From DASYLJ01 sp036009625 (GTDB lineage: Bacteria; Desulfobacterota; Binatia; DP-6), in contig DASYLJ010000208.1 in NCBI GenBank assembly GCA_036009625.1, forward strand, positions 1-64,000: DNA of 64,000 nt, given 5' to 3'. The first letter of the stretch is position 1. The number at the start of each line of letters is the position of its first letter. The notes under the pieces were generated by a model. That model made no database searches. It was not told where the DNA came from and saw only the letters and a list, made by a program, of their open reading frames with translations. Shown piece by piece: positions 17,601 to 24,689 of this stretch. Both the position numbers and the translations under genes were made by a program.

Positions 17601-18158
17601 GACGCGTGCCCGCGCGAAGCCGGCGCCGGGGCGCGGCAGGTCGTGTGACGGCTCGCAGACGAAGCGGATGCCGTCGACGTCGCGCCGGCCGCTGGCGGTG
17701 GTGGCGACGGAGCGCAGGCGTCGCGTGACGCGGCGGTAGCGCCTGCGGTTCTCGAGGGCGACGTAGAGCGGCACCGGCTCGGTGCAGGACGCGCCGTTGC
17801 CGAGGCGCGCCTGCAGGGCGGTCTCGAGGGCCACGAGCTGCGGATCGGCGTCGGGGTTGCGGATGCGAAACGTGGTCACCGGGCTCGGCGTGCAGCGGGG
17901 CAGGTCGGGGTCGGTGACGTTGGCGCAGGCCGTGAGCAGGAAGCGGCAGGCGCCGTTCGGTACCCCGTCGCTGTCGCAGCTGGGGTCGCCATCCGTACAG
18001 CGCACACGCCGTGCGCCGCTCGGTACCGGGCCGTCGTACTCGACGAAGCAGTCGGTGGCGGGGCCGACCCCGCCGGGCAGCGAGCACCCGTCGGGCGGGC
18101 AGGCGCCGGCCGCGTTCGCGAAGAGCGACAGGAGGAGGATGGCGACGGCGCGGGTCAT
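14685..18158 (-). CDS. Large secreted PHP-domain metallohydrolase (CehA/McbA-like)
   Basis: The product is 1157 residues, starting at ATG 18158 with a signal peptide (AVAILLLSLFANAAGA). The N-terminal part is Cys-rich (CPPDGC, CTDGDPSCDSDG, CRFLLTAC) and is followed by a beta-sandwich-like region. Two carboxypeptidase-regulatory-like domains come next (near TLAGTVTSGGAPV and TGALHVTVTDGAG). The C-terminal 440 residues are a PHP domain: TEFHIHAL gives the HxH metal site, then FFTPSEHDIRVDF, NHIDSFF and ANSDSHERR. CehA and McbA proteins hydrolyse aryl carbamates and esters, but family members are functionally diverse, so the substrate is open. It is far longer than CehA (about 800 residues) because of the extra N-terminal domains. 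Its end is nearly abutted by the convergent hydrolase gene, with a 4-base gap. Confidence 0.8.
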   Translation of the reverse strand: MTRAVAILLLSLFANAAGACPPDGCSLPGGVGPATDCFVEYDGPVPSGARRVRCTDGDPSCDSDGVPNGACRFLLTACANVTDPDLPRCTPSPVTTFRIRNPDADPQLVALETALQARLGNGASCTEPVPLYVALENRRRYRRVTRRLRSVATTASGRRDVDGIRFVCEPSHDLPRPGAGFARARVVTQPAELIDGPMARGRLGDVLLVNDRLQAIIQQPGRAMFGIGTYGGTIIDADVQRPTGEERDNFEELVPAINIENTAHFTDVEIVHDGADGAPAVVRATGPDDLLDFINASSVVAGAGFTFPAIADDRDLPVEVQTDYTLAPGENAIRMDTTVTNTGDAPLSIFLGETINGSGEVELFQPAYGFGQPLVTTGCPPSTWQACAAGQCDPCNLVAYTGEGAATGVSYGHVHGENGSTSFSVSGVTIQLYGNQVLLVLIGAATPNYHLAAAGSPGDAVTVTSWFVVGDGSVTDVTDARNRLQGVTTGTLAGTVTSGGAPVPLADVAVIGTTIPGGTSTNVVTHARTDAAGRYTATLAPGSYTVRANKDGHPTATPAGAAVTITAAADVTQDFTLPATGALHVTVTDGAGAPQPARVWIVGFDPSPDPGSAQDVFGVIDNLTGVFGEIREDGLPFGLAAVAVADRRGDTGVLDLEPGSYQVVVSRGSRWSAYREDVTVTAGATTSVAARIVRVVDTPGFVTTEFHIHALASPDSEVSIADRIATQLAEGIDFFTPSEHDIRVDFAPYVAALGVTDLVATAPSAEITTFDYGHFNSWPVTVDPTQLNGGSVDWGRAGIAPGRDFPAYGSFSLAPGEIFAAAKADPRPNLVQINHIDSFFNTGGLDIDTAENGTGPPQSHTPGSTRRLDPAVPNYFDANFDSLEVWNGSQALFLGQNLGDWFNLLNQGILRTAVANSDSHERRTNGGSVRSYVASAVTDPAALWTEADTLAANVTAGRAVGTNAPFMTITARAPATDAIASLGLDHPTIVATPDGHAEVTVTVRSPLWAEFDRIELYVNAPTGRWDHDANPATRDRYRVTPQIVQHAGTDFVRTTVVDDPSIPGAGHYEATAVFPLESITEDTWVIAMTGGTAGTSRPLFPVQPFGIPASGNDTLAALTDGNLGEGGELALAFTNALYIDVPPAGWTAPGIRLTTPP

Positions 18159-18221
18159 GTCCGCTCGTACCTGCACCGCATGGCAACGGGCAAGATGAAA
18201 ATGGAAAGTGCGCAAAGTGGG

Positions 18222-18250
18222 TTGACACGCCGTCGCTCCGCGTGTCAGAT
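18222..18250 (+). promoter_or_regulatory. Candidate promoter ahead of ABC transporter operon
   Basis: A perfect TTGACA at 18222-18227 is followed after 17 bases by TCAGAT at 18245-18250. It would start a leader of about 190 bases before the substrate-binding-protein gene. The -10 box is only a half match, so strength is uncertain. Confidence 0.5.
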
Positions 18251-18373
18251 CGCGCCCGTGAGCGAAGCGCGCGCCATCTGTTGTTGTACCGAGGCCCGGG
18301 GATGTTCCCGTGTCTGCGGTCGCGCCGCGCTCGTCGTCGACTGATCATCGTCGACTCCGAACGTCGAGACTCG

Positions 18374-18407
18374 AAGGCCCGGGAGACCACGTCTGCCGGG
18401 CCTTTTT
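18374..18407 (+). terminator. Intrinsic terminator or attenuator hairpin in leader
   Basis: AAGGCCCGG at 18374 pairs perfectly with CCGGGCCTT at 18396, followed by a run of T, which is the form of a rho-independent terminator. It sits between the promoter at 18222 and the ATG at 18444, so it either ends a short RNA or attenuates the ABC transporter operon. The 5' arm sequence GGCCCGGG also occurs at 18293-18300, which offers a competing partner for the 3' arm. Confidence 0.7.
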
Positions 18408-18443
18408 CGTTTCCCTCAATCCCGACGTTCCGGAGGACCTTCG

Positions 18444-19481
18444 ATGATCACGACCTCGACCCGATCTGCCGCGCTCGCCGCGGCGCTCATGCTGCTTTCC
18501 ACCGCGCCCACGCGCGCCGCCGACGTGGTGCCGCAGGTCCGGCTCGCCTACTTCCCGAATCTCACCCACGCCGCGGCGCTGGTGGGCGTCGCACGCAACA
18601 CCTTCAAAGATGCGGTCGGCTCCCAGGCGACGCTGGACGTGAAGACGTTCGCCGCCGGCCCCGTGCTCATCGAGGCGCTCTTCGCCGGTGAGGTCGACAT
18701 CGGCTACGTCGGCCCGAGCCCGGCCATCAACGGCTATGTGAAGAGCAAGGGCGACGCGCTCCGCGTGATCGCCGGCGCGTCGAGCGGCGGCGCCATGTTC
18801 GTCGTCCGCCCCGAGGCCAACATCACGAAGCCCACCGATCTGGCCGGCAAGACGTTCGCGACCCCGCAGCTCGGCGGCACGCAGGACGTGGCGCTGCGCT
18901 ACTACCTGCAGCAGCACGGGCTCAAGCCCGCCGACAAGGGCGGCGATGTCACCATCCTCCCGACGCAGCCCGCCGACATCTTCACGCTCTTCCGGCAGGG
19001 CAAGATCGACGGCGCCTGGATGGCCGAGCCATGGGTGTCGCGTCTCCTGATCGAGGGCAACGGCAAGGTGTTCATCGACGAGCGCGACGAGTGGCCCGAT
19101 CGCAAGTTCTCGACCACCGTGGTGGTGGCGCGCCGCGAGTTCCTCGAGAAGCATCCGGCGCTCGTGAAGGCGCTGCTGCAGGCCCACGTCGACAGCGTGC
19201 AGTACATCGCCGACGACCCCGACGGTGCCAAGAAGATCGTCAACGCGGAGATCGAGCGCATCACGTCGAAGGGACTGCCGCCAGCCGTCCTCGACAGCGC
19301 CTTCCGCAACACCGACATCCTCACCGACCCGCTCCCGGCGACGATCCAGAAGTCGGCGGACTACGCGTTCGCGCTCGGCTTCCTCGGCGCGGCGAAGCCC
19401 GACCTCTCGGGCCTCTATGCGCTCCAGCCGCTGCAGGAAGTGCTGGCCGGGCCGCGCGGAAAGAAGGTGGCCGCCCGATGA
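18444..19481 (+). CDS. ABC transporter substrate-binding protein (sulfonate/nitrate type)
   Basis: The 345-residue periplasmic protein has a signal peptide ending near APTRAA. The mature part matches the SsuA/TauA/NrtA-like class: RLAYFPNLTHAAALVGV, EALFAGEVDIGYVGPSPAI, DLAGKTFATPQLGGTQD and GAWMAEPWVS. Such proteins bind aliphatic sulfonates, taurine, nitrate or related anions; sequence reading cannot choose between them. GGAGG lies 8 bases before the ATG. It is the first gene of a three-gene importer with 4-base overlaps. Confidence 0.88.
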   Translation: MITTSTRSAALAAALMLLSTAPTRAADVVPQVRLAYFPNLTHAAALVGVARNTFKDAVGSQATLDVKTFAAGPVLIEALFAGEVDIGYVGPSPAINGYVKSKGDALRVIAGASSGGAMFVVRPEANITKPTDLAGKTFATPQLGGTQDVALRYYLQQHGLKPADKGGDVTILPTQPADIFTLFRQGKIDGAWMAEPWVSRLLIEGNGKVFIDERDEWPDRKFSTTVVVARREFLEKHPALVKALLQAHVDSVQYIADDPDGAKKIVNAEIERITSKGLPPAVLDSAFRNTDILTDPLPATIQKSADYAFALGFLGAAKPDLSGLYALQPLQEVLAGPRGKKVAAR

Positions 19482-20308
19482 GCTTTGCGGGAGCAGGATG
19501 GGAGATCGAGGCGGTGGCGGCGCGACCAGAGCGTCCGCCGTCGCCGGCCGTGCCCCCGGCGTTGCAGCTGACGGGCGTGACGAAGACCTACGTCGGGCGT
19601 CAGGGTGAGGTCGAGGCGCTGCGTCCGTTCGATCTCGACGTGGCGCCGGGCGAGTTCGTGTGCCTGCTCGGCCCGAGCGGGTGCGGCAAGTCGACCCTGC
19701 TGTCGCTGATCGCCGGGCTCGACGCGCCGACGCACGGCACGGTGCGTGCCGGGGGGCAGCGAGTGCGCGGCCCGGGCAGCGACCGCGTGCTGATGTTCCA
19801 GGAAGCCGCGCTGTTCCCATGGCTCGACGTGCAGCGCAACGTCGAGTTCGGGCTGCGGCAGATGGGGCTCGGACGTCCCGATCGCGAGCTCGTCAGTGCG
19901 CGGCTGCTGGCGATGGTGGGGCTGACGGGTTTCGAGCGCAGCTACATCCATCAGCTGTCGGGCGGCATGCGCCAACGCGTCGCGCTGGCGCGTGCGCTCG
20001 CCGTCGACCCGGCGATCCTGCTCATGGACGAGCCGTTCGGAGCGCTCGACGCGATGACGCGCGACCGTCTGCACGCCGAGCTGCAGGAGATATGGGCGTC
20101 GACGCGGAAGACCATCCTCTTCGTCACCCACAACATGCGCGAGGCGGTGGCGCTGGGCGATCGCGTCCTGGTGTTCTCGCCGCGACCCGGGCGCATCATC
20201 GGGTCGTTCGACATCGATCTGCCGCGGCCGCGGACGCTCGAGGATTCGGCGCTGCTCGAGCGCACCCGCGAGGTGATGGCGACGCTGCGCGCCGGGGTGG
20301 CGGCATGA
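19478..20308 (+). CDS. ABC transporter ATP-binding protein (sulfonate/nitrate type)
   Basis: The product is 276 residues, starting at ATG 19478 in an ATGA overlap with the binding protein. The nucleotide-binding domain is complete: Walker A GPSGCGKST, Q-loop FQEAALFPW, signature LSGGMRQR, Walker B ILLMDEPFGALD, H-loop VTHNMREA. The AALFPWLDVQRNVEFGL stretch is typical of SsuB/TauB/NrtD proteins. The first 30 residues before the domain are extra and unconserved. Confidence 0.92.
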   Translation: MSFAGAGWEIEAVAARPERPPSPAVPPALQLTGVTKTYVGRQGEVEALRPFDLDVAPGEFVCLLGPSGCGKSTLLSLIAGLDAPTHGTVRAGGQRVRGPGSDRVLMFQEAALFPWLDVQRNVEFGLRQMGLGRPDRELVSARLLAMVGLTGFERSYIHQLSGGMRQRVALARALAVDPAILLMDEPFGALDAMTRDRLHAELQEIWASTRKTILFVTHNMREAVALGDRVLVFSPRPGRIIGSFDIDLPRPRTLEDSALLERTREVMATLRAGVAA

Positions 20309-21075
20309 GCCCGGCGGTCCACGGTCCGTGGCCCGCGCGCATCGCCTTCTACTCGGTGCTGCTGGTCCTCTGGGAAGTGATCGCACGCATCGGCATCTGG
20401 CCGGAGTATCTCTTCCCTGGTCCAACGGTCGTCATGGAGGCGTTGATCGCGGGGCTCGGGAACGGGCTCTTCGTGAAGGGCGTCGTCGTGAGCCTGTACC
20501 GCATCGTGCTCGGCTACGGCATCTCCGTCGCCATCGGTCTGGTGCTCGGGCTGCTCCTCGGGCGGGTGCGCCTGCTCGACGAGACGGTGGGGACGCTGGT
20601 CCTCGGCCTGCAGGCGCTGCCGAGCGTCTGCTGGCTGCCGCTCGCGATCCTGTGGTTCGGCCTCAACGAGCGCGCCATCATCTTCGTCGTCGTCATGGGG
20701 GCGCTGTTCTCGATCACGCTCGGCGTCGAGGCCGGGGTGAAGAACACGGCGCCGATCTACCTGCAGGCGGCGCGCAATCTCGGGGCGCGTGGCATCTCGC
20801 TCTACACCCAGGTGCTGCTGCCGGCGGCGCAGCCGGCCATCCTGAGCGGCCTCAAGCAGGGATGGTCGTTCGCGTGGCGCTCGCTGATGGCGGGCGAGCT
20901 GCTCTACTACACGCTGAGCCTCGGCAACCTGCTGCAGGCAGGTCGCGACCTGAACGACGCCGCGCAGGTGATGGCGGTGATGGTGGTGATCATCACGGTG
21001 GGCGTGACGATCGACCGCGCCTTCTTCGCGCCGATCGAGCGGCGCACCCGCGAGCGGTGGGGGTTGGCGGCGTAG
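20305..21075 (+). CDS. ABC transporter permease (sulfonate/nitrate type)
   Basis: The 256-residue integral-membrane protein has about six helices and the coupling (EAA-like) loop around QAARNLGARGISLYTQVLLPAAQPAILSG, as in SsuC/TauC. WEVIARIGIWPEYLFPGP at the N-terminus is also characteristic of the family. The ATG at 20305 overlaps the ATPase stop by 4 bases. With the two preceding genes it forms a complete importer. Confidence 0.92.
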   Translation: MSPAVHGPWPARIAFYSVLLVLWEVIARIGIWPEYLFPGPTVVMEALIAGLGNGLFVKGVVVSLYRIVLGYGISVAIGLVLGLLLGRVRLLDETVGTLVLGLQALPSVCWLPLAILWFGLNERAIIFVVVMGALFSITLGVEAGVKNTAPIYLQAARNLGARGISLYTQVLLPAAQPAILSGLKQGWSFAWRSLMAGELLYYTLSLGNLLQAGRDLNDAAQVMAVMVVIITVGVTIDRAFFAPIERRTRERWGLAA

Positions 21076-21101
21076 GCGTCCCGGCATGCTAACACCGGGG
21101 C

Positions 21102-22586
21102 ATGCGGATGATCGCAACGATCTTGACAGCGGCGCTCCTCGCCGCCGGCTGCTCGTGGCTGCCCGACAAGTACGCGGTCAACGCGCCGCTCGCGAACCTC
21201 ATCTGGGGCGGCGGCATCGAGGCAGCGACGCAGACCCAGCTCGACGCCCGCCTGCGCGCACCCGACGGCCTCTCGGTGTCGTTGTGGGCCAGCGAGCTGC
21301 CGAACGCCCGCTTCCTCCGCTTCACGTCGGCGGGCGACCTGCTCGTGAGCCAGCCGCGCGAGGGCAAGGTCAGCCTGCTGGCGCGCGACACCAACGGCGA
21401 CGGCCGCTCCGACGGAACGCAGGTGGTGATCGCGGGCCTGAACCGTCCGCACGGGCTCGAGCTGTACGACGGCTGGCTCTACATCGCCGAGACCGATGCC
21501 ATCGGTCGCATCCGGTTCGACCCGGCCACGCGCACCACGAGCGGTGCCTATGAGCGCATCGTCACCGGCCTGCCGTCGGAGGGGAACCATTGGACGCGCA
21601 CGGTTCGCGTCGGGCCGGACGGAAAGCTCTACGTCTCGCTCGGCTCGAGCTGCAACGTCTGCATCGAAAAGGACCCGCGTCGCGCCGCCATCCTGCGCTT
21701 CGACGTCGACGGCACGAACGAGGAGCTGTTCGCCACCGGGCTCCGCAATGCGGTCGGGTTCGACTGGCAGCCGGGAACGAACGATCTCTACGCCACCGAC
21801 AACGGCCGCGACCTCCTCGGCGACGACTTCCCGCCCTGCGAGCTGAACCGCGTCGTCGCCGGCGGCTTCTACGGCTGGCCGATCGCGAACGGCGACCGCG
21901 TCCCCGATCCCGACTTTGGCAAGGGACAGGAGGCGCGCATCGCAGCGTCGATTCCACCGGCGCACGCCTTCCATCCGCACAACGCGCCGCTCGGCATCAC
22001 CTTCGTGCGCGGCGACGCCGCACCGCCGGCATTTCGAGGCGCGGCGCTGGTGGCGCTGCACGGCTCGTGGAACCGATCGAAGAAGGACGGCTACAAGGTC
22101 GTGTCGCTGCACTGGCAGCCCGACGGCCGCATCGAGGAGCGCGACTTCCTCACCGGCTTCCTGCTCGACGAGAACGTCATCGGCCGGCCCGTCGACGTCG
22201 CGGTGGGCCCGGACGGCGGCATCTACGTCTCGGACGACTACGCGGGTGCGATCTATCGTGTCGCGGCGGGACCGGCGGCCAGCGGCGGGACGACGGCGAA
22301 GGCCGCGGTCACCGATCCGCTGCACGGAATGGACGCCGCGGAGCGAACGCAGCGTGCCGCGCGCGGGGCCGTCCTGTGGAACGACCTCGGCTGCGCGTCG
22401 TGTCACGATCCGGCACAGGCGGCGCCGGGCATGGTGTCGAAGCGCCTCGAGCATCTCGGCGCGCGCTACACCGTCGACTCGCTGACGGCGTTCTTGGCGG
22501 CGCCGAACCCACCCATGCCCGCGGTCGAGCAACCCGAGAGTGCCCGGCGCGACCTGGCCGTCCATCTGCTGACCGCGCATCCGTAG
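21102..22586 (+). CDS. PQQ-type sugar dehydrogenase lipoprotein with c-type heme site
   Basis: The 494-residue product has a lipobox (LTAALLAAGC), so it is probably an outer-membrane or periplasmic lipoprotein. Residues 50-390 are a six-bladed propeller like soluble glucose dehydrogenase or sorbosone dehydrogenase: GLNRPHGLELYDGWLYIAE, ATGLRNAVGFDW, ATDNGRDLLGDDFPP, GGFYGWPIANG, ALHGSWNRSKKDGYKV. The last 90 residues carry a single heme-attachment site CASCH near residues 431-435 with a downstream Met (PMPAVEQ) as a possible sixth ligand. This suggests internal electron transfer from an aldose or sorbosone to the respiratory chain. It follows the ABC permease by 26 bases and is 1 base from the TonB receptor. 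Confidence 0.85.
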   Translation: MRMIATILTAALLAAGCSWLPDKYAVNAPLANLIWGGGIEAATQTQLDARLRAPDGLSVSLWASELPNARFLRFTSAGDLLVSQPREGKVSLLARDTNGDGRSDGTQVVIAGLNRPHGLELYDGWLYIAETDAIGRIRFDPATRTTSGAYERIVTGLPSEGNHWTRTVRVGPDGKLYVSLGSSCNVCIEKDPRRAAILRFDVDGTNEELFATGLRNAVGFDWQPGTNDLYATDNGRDLLGDDFPPCELNRVVAGGFYGWPIANGDRVPDPDFGKGQEARIAASIPPAHAFHPHNAPLGITFVRGDAAPPAFRGAALVALHGSWNRSKKDGYKVVSLHWQPDGRIEERDFLTGFLLDENVIGRPVDVAVGPDGGIYVSDDYAGAIYRVAAGPAASGGTTAKAAVTDPLHGMDAAERTQRAARGAVLWNDLGCASCHDPAQAAPGMVSKRLEHLGARYTVDSLTAFLAAPNPPMPAVEQPESARRDLAVHLLTAHP

Positions 22587-22587
22587 G

Positions 22588-24645
22588 GTGGTTCGTCTCG
22601 CGGTCATCCTGCTCGTCGCCGTGGGCGTTGTGCGGGCGGAGCCCGTGCCGCTCGACGAGGTGGTGGTGACGGCCGACCGCGTGCCGCAGCGCGTGTCGGA
22701 GGTGCCGGCGAGCGTGACGGTGCTGACGCGCGCCGAGATCGAGCGCACCGCGGCGCTCACCACCGACGATCTGCTGCGCCGCATCCCCGGCTTCAACCTG
22801 TTCCGCCGCGCGAGCAGTCTGGTCGCGAATCCGACGGCACAGGGCGTGTCGCTGCGCGGGCTGGGCGGCAGTGGCGCCAGCCGCACGCTCGTGTTGGTCG
22901 ACGGCGTGCCGCTGAACGATCCCTTCGGCGGCTGGGTGGCGTGGAGCCGCGTACCGCTCGAGTCGATCGAGCGCGTCGAGGTCGTGCGCGGTCCGTCGGC
23001 GACGGTGTGGGGCAACTACGCCATGGGCGGCGTCATCAACATCATCACGGCGAAGCCGGAGCGGCGCGGCGGTGTGGTGTCGGCGGAGGGTGGGAACCAC
23101 GACACGGTGCGCGCCGACGGCCGCGTCACCGACGTGCACGGACCCGTGGCGGTGGGACTGTGGGGCAGCTGGCTCGCCACCGGCGGCTACCCGACGGTGC
23201 GCGCCGACCAGCGCGGGCGCATCGACGTGCCGCCCGACGCTGCGCGCGGCGTCGGTGACGGACGCATCGAGTACCGTCCGCGCGACGACCTGCAGCTGCA
23301 CCTGCACGCCAACGGCTTCACCGAGGAACGCGGCAACGGCACGCCGCTGACGGACAACTCGACCGACGCCGGCGACGTCGACACCGGCGTGCGCTGGCGC
23401 AGCGCCGACGGCAGTAACTGGACGCTGCTCGGCTACGGCCGCGTGCAGCGCTTCGCATCGCGCTTCTCGACGCAGGCCGACGACCGCGACAGCGAGCGGC
23501 CGGCGCTCGATCAGTTCGACGTACCGGCGACGGCGGCGGGCCTGTCGGCGCAGTGGGTGCGAGCGTTTGGCACGCATCACCGCCTGAGCGGCGGCATCGA
23601 CGGCAGCTGGATCACCGGCGAGACCGACGAGAACGCGCGCTTCCAGGAAGGCCGCTTCCGCCTCCGACGCGAGATCGGTGCCGAGCAGCAGTTCGCCGGT
23701 GCATGGGCGCAGTGGGCAGTGCGCCCGGTAGAGCGGTTCGAGGCGGTGTTGGGCGGCCGTGTCGACGGCTGGCGCAGCCTCGACGGTTTCCGCGACGAGC
23801 GTGCGCTGCCGACGGGGATACCCGACAATCGGCCGCTCCCGTCGCGCGACGACGTCGTCTTCGATCCGACGCTGGCGCTGCGCTGGAGCGCCACCGATGC
23901 GCTCGACCTGCGCGCCGCCGGCTACCGCGGCTGGCGTGCGCCGACGATCAACGAGCTCGTGCGGCCATTCCGCGTCCGCAACGACATCACCGAGGCGAAC
24001 CCCACGCTGCGGCCCGAGCGGCTCGGCGGCGGCGAGGTCGGCGCCGACTGGGTCGGTGAGCGCGTCGAGTCGCACCTGACCGCCTTCTGGACCGTCATCG
24101 ACGATCCGATCGCGAACGTCACCGTCGGCAGCGGGCCAGGCGACGTGGCACCCTGCGGCTTCGTGCCCGACGGCGGCCGCTGCCGGCAGCGGCAGAACCT
24201 GGGCGCCAACCGTGTGCGCGGCATCGAGAGCGAGGTCGAGGTGCAACCGTGGCCGGCGTGGACCCTGCGTGCGGGACAGCTGCTCAGTGATGCCGACGTC
24301 ATGAGCGCCCCCGACGCGCCGGGGCTGGTGGGCAAGCGGGTGGCGCAGGTCCCCCGCATCCAAGCCGTGCTGCGGGCGTCGTACGCGCCGGCGACGGGGC
24401 CGGTCGCATCGGTGCAGGTGCGCTACGTCGGGCAACAGTACGAGGACGACAAGAACACGCTGTCGCTCGGGGGATACGCGGTGGTGGACGTCTTCCTGGG
24501 CTGGCGCTTCTCGCCGCGGGTGGAGGCGTTCGTGGGCATCGAGAATGCATTCGACCGCGTCTATCCCGTCGGTCGCAGCGGCGACGGCCTCAGCAGCATC
24601 GGTGCGCCGATCCTGGCCCATGGTGGCGTGCGCGCCCGCTTCTGA
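22588..24645 (+). CDS. TonB-dependent outer-membrane receptor
   Basis: The 685-residue protein has a signal peptide ending near VVRAEP, then LDEVVVTADR, a TonB-box-like N-terminus. A plug domain follows (SVTVLTRAEIERT, GVSLRGLGGSGASRTLVLVDG, RVEVVRGPSATVWGNYAMGG VINIIT region) and then a long beta-barrel ending in Phe, the usual outer-membrane protein terminus. The ligand is unknown. The start is GTG 22588, one base after the upstream stop. Neighbouring importer and dehydrogenase genes suggest a shared uptake role, for example sugar or an organosulfur compound, but this is inference. Confidence 0.92.
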   Translation: MVRLAVILLVAVGVVRAEPVPLDEVVVTADRVPQRVSEVPASVTVLTRAEIERTAALTTDDLLRRIPGFNLFRRASSLVANPTAQGVSLRGLGGSGASRTLVLVDGVPLNDPFGGWVAWSRVPLESIERVEVVRGPSATVWGNYAMGGVINIITAKPERRGGVVSAEGGNHDTVRADGRVTDVHGPVAVGLWGSWLATGGYPTVRADQRGRIDVPPDAARGVGDGRIEYRPRDDLQLHLHANGFTEERGNGTPLTDNSTDAGDVDTGVRWRSADGSNWTLLGYGRVQRFASRFSTQADDRDSERPALDQFDVPATAAGLSAQWVRAFGTHHRLSGGIDGSWITGETDENARFQEGRFRLRREIGAEQQFAGAWAQWAVRPVERFEAVLGGRVDGWRSLDGFRDERALPTGIPDNRPLPSRDDVVFDPTLALRWSATDALDLRAAGYRGWRAPTINELVRPFRVRNDITEANPTLRPERLGGGEVGADWVGERVESHLTAFWTVIDDPIANVTVGSGPGDVAPCGFVPDGGRCRQRQNLGANRVRGIESEVEVQPWPAWTLRAGQLLSDADVMSAPDAPGLVGKRVAQVPRIQAVLRASYAPATGPVASVQVRYVGQQYEDDKNTLSLGGYAVVDVFLGWRFSPRVEAFVGIENAFDRVYPVGRSGDGLSSIGAPILAHGGVRARF

Positions 24646-24689
24646 CGGGCGTTTCACCCACCGGACGGCTCTGCTATCTCCCTGCGGTC

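Noticed and set aside
14958..17648. Very long open frame on the plus strand opposite the PHP-domain gene.
   Set aside because: It has no recognisable motif, is Arg/Gly/Asp-rich in the way antisense frames of high-GC genes are, and lies entirely inside a well-supported gene on the other strand.
18302..18447. Possible leader peptide: MFPCLRSRRARRRLII from ATG 18302, or a GTG frame at 18310 ending in the start of the binding-protein gene.
   Set aside because: The ATG frame has no nearby stop and runs on past 18600. The GTG frame runs through the terminator hairpin and lacks a ribosome site. Neither looks like a Cys-regulatory peptide.
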